64,000 nucleotides of DNA, taken from the NCBI RefSeq assembly GCF_003336205.1, contig NZ_QPIE01000005.1, positions 216,462-280,461 of the forward strand, in the 5' to 3' direction. The notes beneath the pieces are model-generated. The model ran no database searches and was not told where the DNA came from. It worked only from the letters and a program-made list of their open reading frames with translations. A program made the translations under genes and the position numbers. This document shows, in pieces, positions 1 to 9,467 of the stretch; within the stretch, counting starts at the first letter, position 1; every line of letters begins with the position of its first letter. Source of the DNA: Chryseobacterium lacus. GTDB lineage: Bacteria > Bacteroidota > Bacteroidia > Flavobacteriales > Weeksellaceae.

Positions 1-2
1 CT

Positions 3-1424
3 CCTTTGGAAGAAATTCTCTCCAAAAAACCTGCAGGAATTATTTTATCCGGAGGACCCAGTTCTGTGAATGCAGCGGATGCCCATCTTGTGGATCGGAA
101 ACTTTTTGATGCCGGAATTCCTATTTTAGGCATTTGTTACGGAATGCAGCTCACCGCACATCTTCTTGGCGGAAAAGTAACCAAAGGACACAAAGGCGAG
201 TATGGGAAATCCGAGCTTGAAATCTTGCGAAGTAATCCTTTGCTGACTGGGGTTTCCAGAAAATCTAAAGTATGGATGAGCCATTTCGATGAAGTTGAAG
301 AAGTTCCGGAAGGATTTGAGGTTTCTGCAAAAAGCGGTGTTATCGCAGCCATGGCCAATGAGAAAAAAAATATTTTCACCCTCCAGTTTCACCCTGAAGT
401 AACGCATACGGAAGAAGGAATAAAGATTCTTGAAAACTTTGTCCATAACATTTGTAAGGCTGAAAAAAACTGGAAACTTGCTGGCTATATAGAAAGAACT
501 ATTGCAGAAATACGCGAAAAAGTGGGTGATGAGAAAGTGATTTTGGGCCTTTCAGGCGGTGTGGATTCTTCGGTTGCAGCCGTGCTTATTCATAAAGCTA
601 TTGGCGATCAACTAACCTGTATTTTCGTAGACACCGGACTTCTGAGAAAGGATGAAGGCCGGAAAGTAATGGAAAACTACGGCGAACATTTCCACATGAA
701 AATTGATATGGTGGACGCATCCGAAAGATTCCTCAGCAAATTGAAAGGAATTTCTGATCCTGAGGAAAAAAGAAAGGCCATCGGAAATGAATTTATTGCT
801 GTTTTTGATGAAGAATCCCACAAGTTTGAGGGTGCTAAATTTCTGGCTCAGGGAACCATTTATCCGGATGTTATCGAAAGCCAGTCCGTGAAAGGACCTT
901 CTGCAGTAATTAAATCCCATCACAACGTAGGCGGACTTCCGGAAAACATGAAAATGAAACTGCTGGAACCGTTGCGTGAACTTTTTAAAGATGAAGTGAG
1001 AAAAGTAGGAGAGGAACTGGGTATTCCGCATCATTTAGTGTACCGTCATCCTTTTCCGGGTCCTGGTTTAGGAATCAGGATATTAGGCGAAGTGGATGCT
1101 GAGAAAGTCAAAATTCTCCAAGAAGCAGATGATATTTTCATAGAAGAACTCTATAAAAATAATTTATACGAAAAGGTTTCTCAGGCTTTTGTGGTGTTGC
1201 TTCCCGTGAAATCGGTAGGAGTGATGGGCGATGAAAGAACGTATGAATATACAGCGGTGGTGCGTTCCGCAAATACTATCGATTTTATGACAGCAGAATT
1301 CAGTAAGCTGCCTTGGGAATTTCTGGAGCATGTTTCCAGCAGAATTATCAATGAAGTACGCGGTATCAACAGGGTTGCCTATGATATTTCCAGCAAACCA
1401 CCTGCAACGATAGAATGGGAATAA
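3..1424 (+). CDS. guaA: GMP synthase (glutamine-hydrolysing), 5' end cut by the window edge
   Basis: Makes GMP from XMP, ATP and glutamine in the cytoplasm, the last step of guanine nucleotide synthesis. The reading frame is already open at base 3, so only the last 473 or so of the usual ~510 residues are seen; the TTG at 6 is internal. The class I amidotransferase domain shows GICYGMQ with the catalytic Cys, and FHPEVTH with the His and Glu of the triad. The ATP-pyrophosphatase domain follows with the P-loop SGGVDSS. The protein ends in the family tail [10 protein letters not shown] terminator lies just downstream. Identity is secure. Confidence 0.97.
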   Translation, partial: PLEEILSKKPAGIILSGGPSSVNAADAHLVDRKLFDAGIPILGICYGMQLTAHLLGGKVTKGHKGEYGKSELEILRSNPLLTGVSRKSKVWMSHFDEVEEVPEGFEVSAKSGVIAAMANEKKNIFTLQFHPEVTHTEEGIKILENFVHNICKAEKNWKLAGYIERTIAEIREKVGDEKVILGLSGGVDSSVAAVLIHKAIGDQLTCIFVDTGLLRKDEGRKVMENYGEHFHMKIDMVDASERFLSKLKGISDPEEKRKAIGNEFIAVFDEESHKFEGAKFLAQGTIYPDVIESQSVKGPSAVIKSHHNVGGLPENMKMKLLEPLRELFKDEVRKVGEELGIPHHLVYRHPFPGPGLGIRILGEVDAEKVKILQEADDIFIEELYKNNLYEKVSQAFVVLLPVKSVGVMGDERTYEYTAVVRSANTIDFMTAEFSKLPWEFLEHVSSRIINEVRGINRVAYDISSKPPATIEWE

Positions 1425-1450
1425 AGATAACAGAGAGATCTAATTAAAAA

Positions 1451-1482
1451 TAAAGCCGCTTCATTCGTGAAACGGCTTTTAT
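1451..1482 (+). terminator. Intrinsic terminator of guaA, probably bidirectional
   Basis: AAGCCG and CGGCTT pair, with an inner TTCA/TGAA stem and a TTCG loop, followed by a T-rich tract. An A-rich stretch on the other side lets it also serve the convergent acyl-CoA dehydrogenase gene. Confidence 0.8.
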
Positions 1483-1499
1483 TTTTATTGAAAATAAAA

Positions 1500-2627
1500 T
1501 TATTGGGTAATGGCTCTGCCGATCACCAGTCTCTGGATTTCAGAGGTGCCTTCTCCGATAGTACACAATTTACTGTCGCGGTAATATTTCTCTGCAGGAA
1601 AATCCTTGGTATATCCATAACCACCGAAGATCTGCACTGCATTATTGGCAATTCTCACACAAGCTTCCGAAGCATATAGTTTGGCCATAGCACCTTCTTT
1701 TGTCATTTTTTCTTTCGCATTTTTCAGCGTAGAAGCTCTTTGAATCAGAAGTTCAGCAGCGTCAATTTCTGTTGCCATATCCGCCAGCATAAAGTTAATC
1801 GCCTGAAAACTGGAAATTGATTTTCCAAACTGATGTCTTTCCTGAGCATATTTCAAAGCAGCCTTGTAGGCACCACGAGCAATTCCCAGAGAAAGTGCCG
1901 CGATGGAGATTCTACCTCCGTCCAGAATTTTCATGGCTTGTTTAAAACCTTCCCCTACTTCGCCGAGTCGGTGGCTGTCCGGAACCCTCACCTGATCAAA
2001 AATAAGTTCAGCTGTTTCCGAAGCTCTCATCCCCAGTTTATTCTCCTTTTTTCCGGATGTAAAACCAGGCATTCCTTTTTCGAGGACAAATGCTGTAGAA
2101 TTATTTTTTGCGCCTTTCTCTGCTGTGCGGGTCATTACCACAGCAATATCACCGGAAATAGCATGAGTAATGAAGTTTTTTGCTCCGTTGATGATCCAAT
2201 CATTTCCTTCTCTCACCGCGGTGGTACTCATACCTCCGGAATCTGAACCGGTATTATGTTCTGTAAGTCCCCATGCTCCGATCACCTGACCGGATGCTAG
2301 TTTTGGAAGCCACTTCTTTCTTTGCTCTTCATTTCCGAACTCATAGATGTGGTTGGTACACAGGGAATTGTGTGCTGCGAGGGAAAGACCGATAGAAGGA
2401 TCTACCTGAGAAATTTCGTCTAATATCGCAACATATTCGTGATATCCAAGTCCGGAACCTCCATACTTTTCTGGTATCACTATGCCCATAAAGCCCATTT
2501 CACCCAGTTTATGAAAAAGTTCGACAGGAAAAGTTTGGCTTTCATCCCAATCCATAATGTGAGGACGGATATTTTTCTCGGCAAAATCTTTTGCCGTATC
2601 GGCAATCATCTTAATATCGTGGTTCAT
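1500..2627 (-). CDS. Acyl-CoA dehydrogenase family protein
   Basis: FAD-dependent dehydrogenase that introduces the alpha-beta double bond into an acyl-CoA. At 375 residues it has the length of a single-unit ACAD (short/medium/branched-chain type). It shows the N-terminal helical domain, the middle-domain motif WGLTEHNTGSDSGG, and near the C-terminus GEGTSEIQR, which carries the catalytic Glu. It stands alone between convergent guaA and a small membrane protein gene. The exact substrate (butyryl-, isovaleryl- or other acyl-CoA) cannot be told from the sequence. It is unlike the 588-residue ACAD at 26449-28215, which has an extra C-terminal domain. Confidence 0.92.
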   Translation of the reverse strand: MNHDIKMIADTAKDFAEKNIRPHIMDWDESQTFPVELFHKLGEMGFMGIVIPEKYGGSGLGYHEYVAILDEISQVDPSIGLSLAAHNSLCTNHIYEFGNEEQRKKWLPKLASGQVIGAWGLTEHNTGSDSGGMSTTAVREGNDWIINGAKNFITHAISGDIAVVMTRTAEKGAKNNSTAFVLEKGMPGFTSGKKENKLGMRASETAELIFDQVRVPDSHRLGEVGEGFKQAMKILDGGRISIAALSLGIARGAYKAALKYAQERHQFGKSISSFQAINFMLADMATEIDAAELLIQRASTLKNAKEKMTKEGAMAKLYASEACVRIANNAVQIFGGYGYTKDFPAEKYYRDSKLCTIGEGTSEIQRLVIGRAITQ

Positions 2628-2831
2628 AAATTTTGTTTGCCCAAAGATAGAGAAAATGAAAAGATTATGAAAAAGGAATTTGATCAGTATGGAGATTATA
2701 ATGAATGCAAAATATTATCTCGGCTGTAATTATGTTTCACAAAAACAAGCTATTTTTTGTTCGACAAATGAATAGTAATTGTTAAATCAGTTTTATTGTC
2801 GTCTTTATTTTCGTTGTCATTATCGTCTTCT

Positions 2832-2972
2832 TTATTTCGGGAACAGAGATATATCTAAACCACTCAATAATAAACCGATTATACCCAGACAACATCCTGT
2901 CGTGAGGAATATGCCAAAGATGTCCTGAAGGATTTCTATAATTTTTAAAAATTTTAAATCATTTAAATATTC
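2832..2972 (-). pseudogene. Possible remnant of a small membrane protein
   Basis: An open frame of about 46 codons with a hydrophobic stretch (FGIFLTTGCCLGIIGLLL) ends at TAA 2832-2834. It begins straight after an in-frame stop and has no ATG, GTG or TTG, so no start can be given. It overlaps the 3' end of the preceding membrane protein gene by 14 nt. It may be a decayed second gene of that pair or chance. The rest of 2640-2958 shows nothing else I can support. Confidence 0.25.
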
Positions 2973-3237
2973 CTAAAATAAATACTGAAATGCATCCTAC
3001 TGCGGAAAGTACACAGAATCCGAGCGGAATATGCAACAGCAAATGAAGCCAAAAATTCCATTCCCTTGCTGCTGTTGCGAGATAAAAGAAACCAATGGTA
3101 AGAAAAACCAAAACGAGAAAAGTAATGAACAATCCTTTTACTTCTGATCTTTTCAACCTGAAAGGCTCCTTCTCATCAGCAGGTTTTTTTTTGCCTTGCA
3201 AACTGAAATAAATTGCCAAAAGTAATGTGTCGTTCAT
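2959..3237 (-). CDS. Small membrane protein, function unknown
   Basis: Ninety-two residues. A short N-terminal hydrophobic segment (LLLAIYFSL) precedes a charged KKKPADEKEP stretch, then two clear membrane-spanning helices follow (about 33-53 and 63-90). No catalytic motif or family signature is recognised. The charge pattern fits a protein with its loop on the cytoplasmic side. It stands alone between the acyl-CoA dehydrogenase and an aminotransferase gene. Function is not assigned. Confidence 0.6.
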   Translation of the reverse strand: MNDTLLLAIYFSLQGKKKPADEKEPFRLKRSEVKGLFITFLVLVFLTIGFFYLATAAREWNFWLHLLLHIPLGFCVLSAVGCISVFILGIFK

Positions 3238-3327
3238 CGTTCGAATATAAAAATAATCTCTTAGTCAATCCAAAATAATACGATCTGACGGAATTTTCTT
3301 ACTTATTTGTTCCAATATTTTTTAAAC

Positions 3328-4530
3328 TCAGTTGCTCACCTTTACATTTTCCAAACACGCTTTGATTCTTTTCATTGCTTCCCGAAGTTCTTTTTCAGAT
3401 GCCGCATAAGAAAAACGGATGCATTCCGGGCTTCCGAATGACACGCCTCCTACGCTCCCAACGTGCGCCTGATCCAGCAGAAACATGGCGAAATCATCGG
3501 AGTCATTGATTTTCACTCCGTTCAATGTTTTTCCAAGATAAAAGGAAATGTCCGGGAAAAAATAAAAAGCAGATTTGGGCAAAAGAACTTTGAAACCGGG
3601 AATTTCACGGATCAGTTCATAAACTATATCTCTTCTTTTTTTAAATTCGTCAATCATATAACGAAATTCAGAAGGATCTGTTTTCAATCCGGTCACCGAA
3701 GCTTTTTGAGCCACAGTATTGGCACCGCTCGTCATTTGACCCTGAATTTTTTCGCACGCTTTGGCCAGCCATTCAGGGCATGCTGAGTAACCAATTCTCC
3801 ATCCTGTCATCGCAAAACCTTTAGACATTCCATTGATGACGGCCACTTGCTCGTAAATTTCCGGAAAAGCGGCGATGGATTTTGTCGTCGTTTCATAATT
3901 GATAAATTCATAAATCTCGTCTGAAATCACTGTAATCTGCGGATGTTTCGCTATCACTTCAGCCAAAGATTTTAGTTCGTTGTAAGTATAATAACTTCCG
4001 GACGGATTGCAGGGTGAACTGTAAAGCAGCGCTTTGGTTCGGGGCGTGATGGCTTCTTCCAGCTGTTCGGCAGTCATTTTAAAATCATTATAGAAAGAAG
4101 TTTTTACAAAAACTGAAGTGCCGCCCATCATTTTCACCATTTCATCGTAACTCACCCAATAGGGAACAGGAAGAATTACCTCATCACCATCGTTGATAAT
4201 CGCAGCCAAAACATTCAGTATGGCTTGTTTGGCACCGTTGGAAACGCAAATCTGATTGGGCTGATAACGAAGTCCGTTGTCTCTTTTCAGTTTCTCACAG
4301 ATGGCTTCTCTCAGTTCTAAAAAACCTGACACCGGAGAATAATGGCTAAAGTTCTGATGAATGGCTTCTATCGCGGAAGTTTTGATGGGTTCCGGAACAT
4401 CGAAATCCGGTTCGCCCAAGGTTAGGCTGATAACATCAAGTCCCTGTGAGCGCATTTCGCGCGCTTTATTGCTCATAACGAAAGTCTGCGAATATCCTAA
4501 GCGTTGGAGGCGGTCTGATAATTTGTTCAT
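3328..4530 (-). CDS. PLP-dependent aminotransferase, aspartate aminotransferase type
   Basis: Fold-type I aminotransferase that uses pyridoxal phosphate to move an amino group between an amino acid (probably aspartate) and a 2-oxo acid. At 400 residues it has full family length. The PLP lysine lies in MSKGFAMTGWRIGY at about residue 235; NPSGSYYT corresponds to the usual NPTG motif; SDEIYEF carries the Asp that contacts the pyridine ring. The C-terminal RFSYAAS motif holds the substrate-binding Arg. It is divergent from rsmG, with back-to-back promoters in a 91-bp gap. Other substrates (aromatic amino acids, for example) cannot be excluded. Confidence 0.9.
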   Translation of the reverse strand: MNKLSDRLQRLGYSQTFVMSNKAREMRSQGLDVISLTLGEPDFDVPEPIKTSAIEAIHQNFSHYSPVSGFLELREAICEKLKRDNGLRYQPNQICVSNGAKQAILNVLAAIINDGDEVILPVPYWVSYDEMVKMMGGTSVFVKTSFYNDFKMTAEQLEEAITPRTKALLYSSPCNPSGSYYTYNELKSLAEVIAKHPQITVISDEIYEFINYETTTKSIAAFPEIYEQVAVINGMSKGFAMTGWRIGYSACPEWLAKACEKIQGQMTSGANTVAQKASVTGLKTDPSEFRYMIDEFKKRRDIVYELIREIPGFKVLLPKSAFYFFPDISFYLGKTLNGVKINDSDDFAMFLLDQAHVGSVGGVSFGSPECIRFSYAASEKELREAMKRIKACLENVKVSN

Positions 4531-4549
4531 AACATTCTTGGTAAACGAA

Positions 4550-4557
4550 CAAAGATA
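4550..4557 (-). promoter_or_regulatory. -7 box of the aminotransferase gene
   Basis: On the minus strand this reads TATCTTTG, a perfect match to the Bacteroidota -7 consensus TAnnTTTG, 19 nt before the start codon at 4530. No good -33 box is seen at the right distance. Confidence 0.55.
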
Positions 4558-4574
4558 CTATTTTGATCAAAATA

Positions 4575-4606
4575 TTTGGGATTCCACCTTAGGAAAAGTA
4601 CTTTTG
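4575..4606 (+). promoter_or_regulatory. rsmG promoter, full Bacteroidota consensus
   Basis: TTTG at 4575-4578, a 20-nt spacer, then TACTTTTG at 4599-4606. This matches the primary-sigma pattern TTTG-N19-21-TAnnTTTG of Bacteroidota and lies 15 nt before the rsmG ATG. Confidence 0.75.
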
Positions 4607-4621
4607 CAATAATATATTACG

Positions 4622-5257
4622 ATGTCAACAGCACTTATTTTAAAATATTTTCCTGAACTTTCAGATCTTCAAAAAGAACAATTTGCCCGATTAGAAAACG
4701 TCTATCGGGAATGGAATGAGAAGATCAATGTTATCTCCCGCAAGGATATGGATTCTTTATATGAAAAGCATATTCTTCATTCGTTGGGAATTGCCAAAGT
4801 AATGGCATTCGAACCAGGCACGAAGGTTCTGGATGTGGGAACAGGAGGTGGTTTTCCCGGAATTCCGCTGGCCATTTTATTTCCGGAAGCTCATTTTACC
4901 CTGATTGACTCAATTGGTAAAAAAATCACTGTGGTAAAAGCCGTTTCAGAAGAAATTGGACTTCAGAATATAGAAGCCGTTCATGGCAGAGCTGAACAGT
5001 TGAAACAGAAGTTTCATTTTGTGGTAAGCCGCGCAGTCACACAAATGCCGGAGTTTCTGCGTTGGATGAAAGGAAAGTTTGAAAAGGAACAATTTAATTC
5101 CCGACACAATGGCGTTCTGTATTTGAAAGGCGGAGATCTTGCTGCCGAACTCGCGGGATTACGGTGTGAGATCTTTCAGTTGAAACATTTCTTCGAGGAG
5201 GAATTTTTTGAAACCAAAAAAGTAGTATATTTATCAAAAGGAAATTTTCATTCTTAG
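4622..5257 (+). CDS. rsmG: 16S rRNA (guanine-527-N7)-methyltransferase
   Basis: Methylates N7 of G527 in 16S rRNA (E. coli numbering) using S-adenosylmethionine. At 211 residues it has the normal length. The N-terminal helical part contains WNEKINVISRKD and EKHILHSL, typical of RsmG. The SAM-binding motif VLDVGTGGGFPGIPLA is at about 69-84, and VVSRAVTQMP follows further on. Loss of RsmG is known to give low-level streptomycin resistance in other bacteria. A consensus promoter lies just upstream, and an AddB-like gene follows after 24 bp, perhaps co-transcribed. Confidence 0.95.
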   Translation: MSTALILKYFPELSDLQKEQFARLENVYREWNEKINVISRKDMDSLYEKHILHSLGIAKVMAFEPGTKVLDVGTGGGFPGIPLAILFPEAHFTLIDSIGKKITVVKAVSEEIGLQNIEAVHGRAEQLKQKFHFVVSRAVTQMPEFLRWMKGKFEKEQFNSRHNGVLYLKGGDLAAELAGLRCEIFQLKHFFEEEFFETKKVVYLSKGNFHS

Positions 5258-5281
5258 TTTTTCAGCACAGCCGTTTCATCA

Positions 5282-7996
5282 ATGAAGTTTTTAAATAAAA
5301 TCATTACCGAACTATTAGCTGAACACCCTGATTTATCAGGGTTTACTATTGTTATTCCCGGTAAAAGGCCTGCGGTTTTTATTAAAAAAATACTGGCTGA
5401 AAAACAATATTCCGGTTTTCTGCCCACCTTTTGTACGATTGAAGAATTGATCGCCGAAATCTCCGGAAAGCAACCTGTTCAGGGCATTGCACTTTGGCTA
5501 ATGGCTTATGATTCCTATCAGCAGCTTGATTTATCGCCAAAAGATGATTTTGCTTCTTTTCTGAAATGGTTTCCCACAGTACAGAAGGATTGGGATGATA
5601 TGCTGAAATTCTCAGACGATGATCGGGCGATCTTGGAATTTATGTTTGATGAAGAACGGATCAAAAACTGGGCGCAAAATCTGGGCGAGGAAACGGAAGA
5701 GGTTCCCCGGAAAAAATTCCTGAATTTTTGGAAGAATATGAATGTTTTTCTTCCATTTTTAAAAAAACAATTGCAGGCCAAAAATCTCGCTACCGCAGGA
5801 ATGATTCATGAAGCGGCAAGAAATCAGATAAATTCCTTCGCTGATCAATATAAGAACCGGCTCGTGTTCTGTGGTTTTAATGCTTTTACTCCCGTGGAAG
5901 AGCAGTTGGTTCGGCAGTTTCTGCAACGGGACAAAGCTCAGATTTATTTTCACGGAGACCGTTATTATACCGAAGACGAACGGCAGGAAGCCGGAATATT
6001 TTTGAGAAAATACCAAACCTGGAAAGAGTTCAATAAAAGCAGAAAATTCCGATGGATTGAAGATGATTTTTCGAAACCGAAACAAATTAAAGTGTATGAA
6101 GTTTCCGGAAATGTGAGCCAAGCGCAGTTACTCCCGAATATTCTGAATTCTATGCAGAATGTTTCAGGAACCGAACTTTCGGATACCGCCGTGGTTTTGT
6201 TGGACGAACATCTGCTGCCTGCCGCGCTGGATTCATTGAGCACCGTGGAACAGCTGAATATCACTATGGGTTTCCCACTGAAAAACATGGCATTCAGCAA
6301 TGCGGTAAAGCATTTTTTCCATCTGCAGAAACAACTTGCAAAAAGACCAAATTCATATTATTATAACGATGTGCTGCCGATTCTGGAAGAGCTTCCTAAT
6401 ACTTCGGAAGAGCTAAAAACGGTGGCGAGATTCAAATCATTAATTGAAGAACGCAATATTGTCTATTTTTCTGAAGCATTTTTAAGGTCTGCGTTGGATT
6501 CACTTTCTTATTTTCCTTTACTCATCAAGGCTGAGAGCAGTGATCTTTTTTTGAAGCAGATTTATAATTTCTGTTACGAATTGAAGTTCAGAGAACTGGA
6601 TGATCTTCAATTTGAAAATATCGCTCATTTTGAAAAGACTTTTAAAATCATCAAAAATCAGACGGCATCCTATCAGTTTGATATCACCATTGAAACCTTA
6701 GAAGTATTGGTGAATCAGGTTATTTCATCTGAAACTATAGATTTTCAGGGCGAACCTTTGCAAGGATTACAGTTGATGGGACTTTTGGAAACCCGACTTT
6801 TGAATTTTAAAAATGTGATTATGCTTTCCGTAAATGAAGGAAAACTGCCGCTCGGAAATACCCAAAATACTTATCTTCCTTATGATGTCCGGCAGCATTT
6901 CGGTCTGCACACTTTTCTTGAAAACGACAGCATTTATGCTTATCATTTTTACCGTTTGATTCAGGAATCGGATTCGGTACATCTGCTCTTCAATGCGCTG
7001 AGTTCCGGAGTGAATACAGGCGAAAAAAGCCGCTTCATTACGCAACTGGAATTTGAAGTCCAGTTTCATAGCATTGAACATACAATAATTGAAAATTTAT
7101 CTGCTTCTGTTGAAGCGCAGCCAATAGAAATAGAAAAAACAGCAAAAGTAATGGAGCGCCTTCGCGAATGGAAAAAACGCGTTTCCGCTACCCATCTCAC
7201 CAGTTATCTTTACAATCCGATTGATTTTTATCTAAATAAAGTATTGGAAACCCGAGCTGTGAATGAAATTGAGGAGCAGCTTTCGGTTAAAAATTATGGT
7301 AATTTAGTTCATTATGCGCTACAGATTATTTATGACACCATAACAGAAAAAGTGCTGACATCCGAAGATTTGAATATTTCTGATGATAGAATAAACGAAG
7401 CGATGAATCAGTCCATTGCTCAGCTCAAACATCAACCGGAATTTTATGAAAGAGGGATTAATTTTATTCATAAATCCATTGCCGAAAGAGTTGTGAAAAA
7501 TATTATTTCCTACGACCGGAATCTTCTGCTGGAAGGACATTCGCTGAAAATTATCGCCTTGGAAAGAAAGTTTGAAGAGGTAGATTTTTATCTGGATGAA
7601 GCGCGATTGGAAAAAGTTTCGTTTTATGGATTCATCGATAGGATTGATGAACTGGACGGAGTTCTGAGAGTCATTGATTATAAAACAGCGAAAACCAAAG
7701 ACCTGACGCTTAGCATTGATGAGAAAAATATCGATGAATATCTGATGAATGATTTAAAAAAACAAGCACTTCAGCTTTGCATTTATCAGTATGTGTTGGG
7801 ACAGCTTCCTGAATTTGCCGGTAAATATACAGAAACCGCAATCTGGAGTCTCACGGAAGTGAACAAAGGTGCTGTTAGCCTTCAATTTACGAAAGGAAAC
7901 TTGGAGGATGCGATGGTGAGTATCAGGAATCTTATTCTGGAAATTCTAAATCCTGAAGTTCCGTTTACAGAGAAAATAAGGCCGGTTTTCGACTAA
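5282..7996 (+). CDS. PD-(D/E)XK nuclease family protein, AddB-like
   Basis: A 904-residue protein whose last third is a RecB-type nuclease domain: ATHLTSYLYNPIDFYL, then YGFIDRIDEL and VIDYKTAK, which supply the metal-binding Asp, Asp and Lys. The long N-terminal part resembles the inactive helicase-like region of AddB, the partner of AddA in double-strand-break repair. The N-terminal segment (FTIVIPGKRPAVF) has no intact Walker A motif, as in AddB relatives that lost ATPase activity. No AddA/UvrD-like gene is beside it; rsmG is 24 bp upstream. A role in recombinational DNA repair is inferred from the family. Confidence 0.82.
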   Translation: MKFLNKIITELLAEHPDLSGFTIVIPGKRPAVFIKKILAEKQYSGFLPTFCTIEELIAEISGKQPVQGIALWLMAYDSYQQLDLSPKDDFASFLKWFPTVQKDWDDMLKFSDDDRAILEFMFDEERIKNWAQNLGEETEEVPRKKFLNFWKNMNVFLPFLKKQLQAKNLATAGMIHEAARNQINSFADQYKNRLVFCGFNAFTPVEEQLVRQFLQRDKAQIYFHGDRYYTEDERQEAGIFLRKYQTWKEFNKSRKFRWIEDDFSKPKQIKVYEVSGNVSQAQLLPNILNSMQNVSGTELSDTAVVLLDEHLLPAALDSLSTVEQLNITMGFPLKNMAFSNAVKHFFHLQKQLAKRPNSYYYNDVLPILEELPNTSEELKTVARFKSLIEERNIVYFSEAFLRSALDSLSYFPLLIKAESSDLFLKQIYNFCYELKFRELDDLQFENIAHFEKTFKIIKNQTASYQFDITIETLEVLVNQVISSETIDFQGEPLQGLQLMGLLETRLLNFKNVIMLSVNEGKLPLGNTQNTYLPYDVRQHFGLHTFLENDSIYAYHFYRLIQESDSVHLLFNALSSGVNTGEKSRFITQLEFEVQFHSIEHTIIENLSASVEAQPIEIEKTAKVMERLREWKKRVSATHLTSYLYNPIDFYLNKVLETRAVNEIEEQLSVKNYGNLVHYALQIIYDTITEKVLTSEDLNISDDRINEAMNQSIAQLKHQPEFYERGINFIHKSIAERVVKNIISYDRNLLLEGHSLKIIALERKFEEVDFYLDEARLEKVSFYGFIDRIDELDGVLRVIDYKTAKTKDLTLSIDEKNIDEYLMNDLKKQALQLCIYQYVLGQLPEFAGKYTETAIWSLTEVNKGAVSLQFTKGNLEDAMVSIRNLILEILNPEVPFTEKIRPVFD

Positions 7997-8076
7997 TCTA
8001 AAAAATACAAACAGGAATTAACAGCATTTTTATATCAATATTAATTAACGTAAATTTACAGCATAATAGATTTTGT

Positions 8077-9210
8077 ATGAAGAAAATTCAGATGGTTGAT
8101 TTGCAGAGTCAGTACTATAAAATAAAGCCAGATGTGGATAATGCAATGCTGAGTGTGATGCAATCTGCGGCTTTTATCAACGGCCCGGAAGTTAAAAGTT
8201 TTCAGCAGGAATTGGAAACTTATCTTGATGTACCCCATATCATTCCGTGCGGAAACGGAACCGATGCACTTCAAATCGCCCTGATGGCGCTAGACCTGAA
8301 AGAAGGAGATGAAGTGATCACAGCGGATTTTACATTCGCTGCTACCGTAGAAGTCATTCATTTGTTAAAATTAAAAGCCGTTTTAGTAGATGTTGATTAT
8401 GACACTTTCACGATCGATACTGAGAAACTGAAAGCAGCTATTACACCGAAAACCAAAGCCATCATTCCCGTTCATCTTTTCGGTCAGTGTGCGCCAATGG
8501 AAGAAATTCTGAAAATCGCAAAAACCCATAATTTATACGTAATAGAAGACAACGCTCAGGCAATAGGTGCCGATTATACGTTCTCTGACGGTTCTGTGAA
8601 AAAATCCGGAACCATGGGAACCATCGGAACAACTTCTTTTTTTCCCTCGAAAAACTTGGGCTGTTACGGAGACGGCGGCGCAATTTTCACTCATGATGAT
8701 CACTTGGCGCATAAAATCCGCGGTATTGTAAATCATGGAATGTATGAACGCTATTATCACGATGAAGTCGGAGTGAACTCTCGCTTGGACAGTCTTCAGG
8801 CGACGGTCTTGAGAAAAAAACTTCCGCTTTTGGATTCGTATAATGAAGCTCGAAGAAAAGCTGCAGACTTTTACGATGAAGCACTTTCAGGGCATCCTCA
8901 GATTTTAATTCCTAAAAGAGCTGAAAACTCTACTCATGTATTTCATCAGTATACACTCAGGATTTTGAACGGAAAAAGAAATGCTCTTCGTGATTTTCTG
9001 GCAGAAAAAGAAATTCCAGCCATGATTTATTATCCTGTGGCACTTCGCAAGCAGAAAGCCTATTATCAGGAAAGCAACGACGAAGATTTCAAAAATACGG
9101 ACCAGCTTCTGGAAGAGGTTATTTCTCTTCCGATGCACACTGAACTGGATGATGAACAACTGAAGTACATCAGCGATGCAGTTCTCGAATTTATGAATAT
9201 GGAATCTTAA
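8077..9210 (+). CDS. DegT/DnrJ/EryC1/StrS family aminotransferase
   Basis: PLP-dependent sugar aminotransferase family that usually turns a nucleotide-activated 3- or 4-keto sugar into an amino sugar for surface polysaccharides. 377 residues. Family motifs are PCGNGTDALQIAL, VIEDNAQAIGADY, TTSFFPSKNLGCYGDGGA with the PLP lysine (SKNLG), and GVNSRLDSLQATVL. The sugar is unknown. The gene lies upstream of galE, from which it is separated by a terminator, so the two are near each other but not in one operon. Confidence 0.9.
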   Translation: MKKIQMVDLQSQYYKIKPDVDNAMLSVMQSAAFINGPEVKSFQQELETYLDVPHIIPCGNGTDALQIALMALDLKEGDEVITADFTFAATVEVIHLLKLKAVLVDVDYDTFTIDTEKLKAAITPKTKAIIPVHLFGQCAPMEEILKIAKTHNLYVIEDNAQAIGADYTFSDGSVKKSGTMGTIGTTSFFPSKNLGCYGDGGAIFTHDDHLAHKIRGIVNHGMYERYYHDEVGVNSRLDSLQATVLRKKLPLLDSYNEARRKAADFYDEALSGHPQILIPKRAENSTHVFHQYTLRILNGKRNALRDFLAEKEIPAMIYYPVALRKQKAYYQESNDEDFKNTDQLLEEVISLPMHTELDDEQLKYISDAVLEFMNMES

Positions 9211-9410
9211 ACAAATAAATCTTCGATAAGAAATATTTCAATTATTATTTAAAACGATAATAAATTTCAAACAATTTATCATAAATTTTGTGTTGATTGT
9301 TGTTTAATCCACAAATTATTATTAGTTTTGAATATGTGTCTTCTTAGACTTTTCCAAATGGCGATAAAATAGAAGTACATTTTTTTTTCAATTTTTTTTA
9401 TTTTTTTTGG

Positions 9411-9443
9411 AGTGCCTGACCCCGTTTAGGCACTGCTTTTTTT
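9411..9443 (+). terminator. Intrinsic terminator after the DegT-type gene
   Basis: AGTGCCT and AGGCACT form a perfect 7-bp stem around a 10-nt loop, followed by GC and a seven-T run. It lies directly upstream of the galE promoter. Confidence 0.8.
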
Positions 9444-9444
9444 G

Positions 9445-9452
9445 TAGATTTG
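9445..9452 (+). promoter_or_regulatory. galE -7 promoter box
   Basis: TAGATTTG matches TAnnTTTG perfectly and lies 15 nt before the galE start codon, at the end of the T run of the previous terminator. A clear -33 box is not seen. Confidence 0.6.
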
Positions 9453-9467
9453 TGAAAATTAATTTCT

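Larger units (their letters stand above)
9211..9467. other. Intergenic region before galE
   Basis: 257 nt, very AT-rich, without a convincing reading frame. Its right end holds a terminator (9411-9443) and the galE -7 box (9445-9452). Nothing else is recognised. Confidence 0.5.
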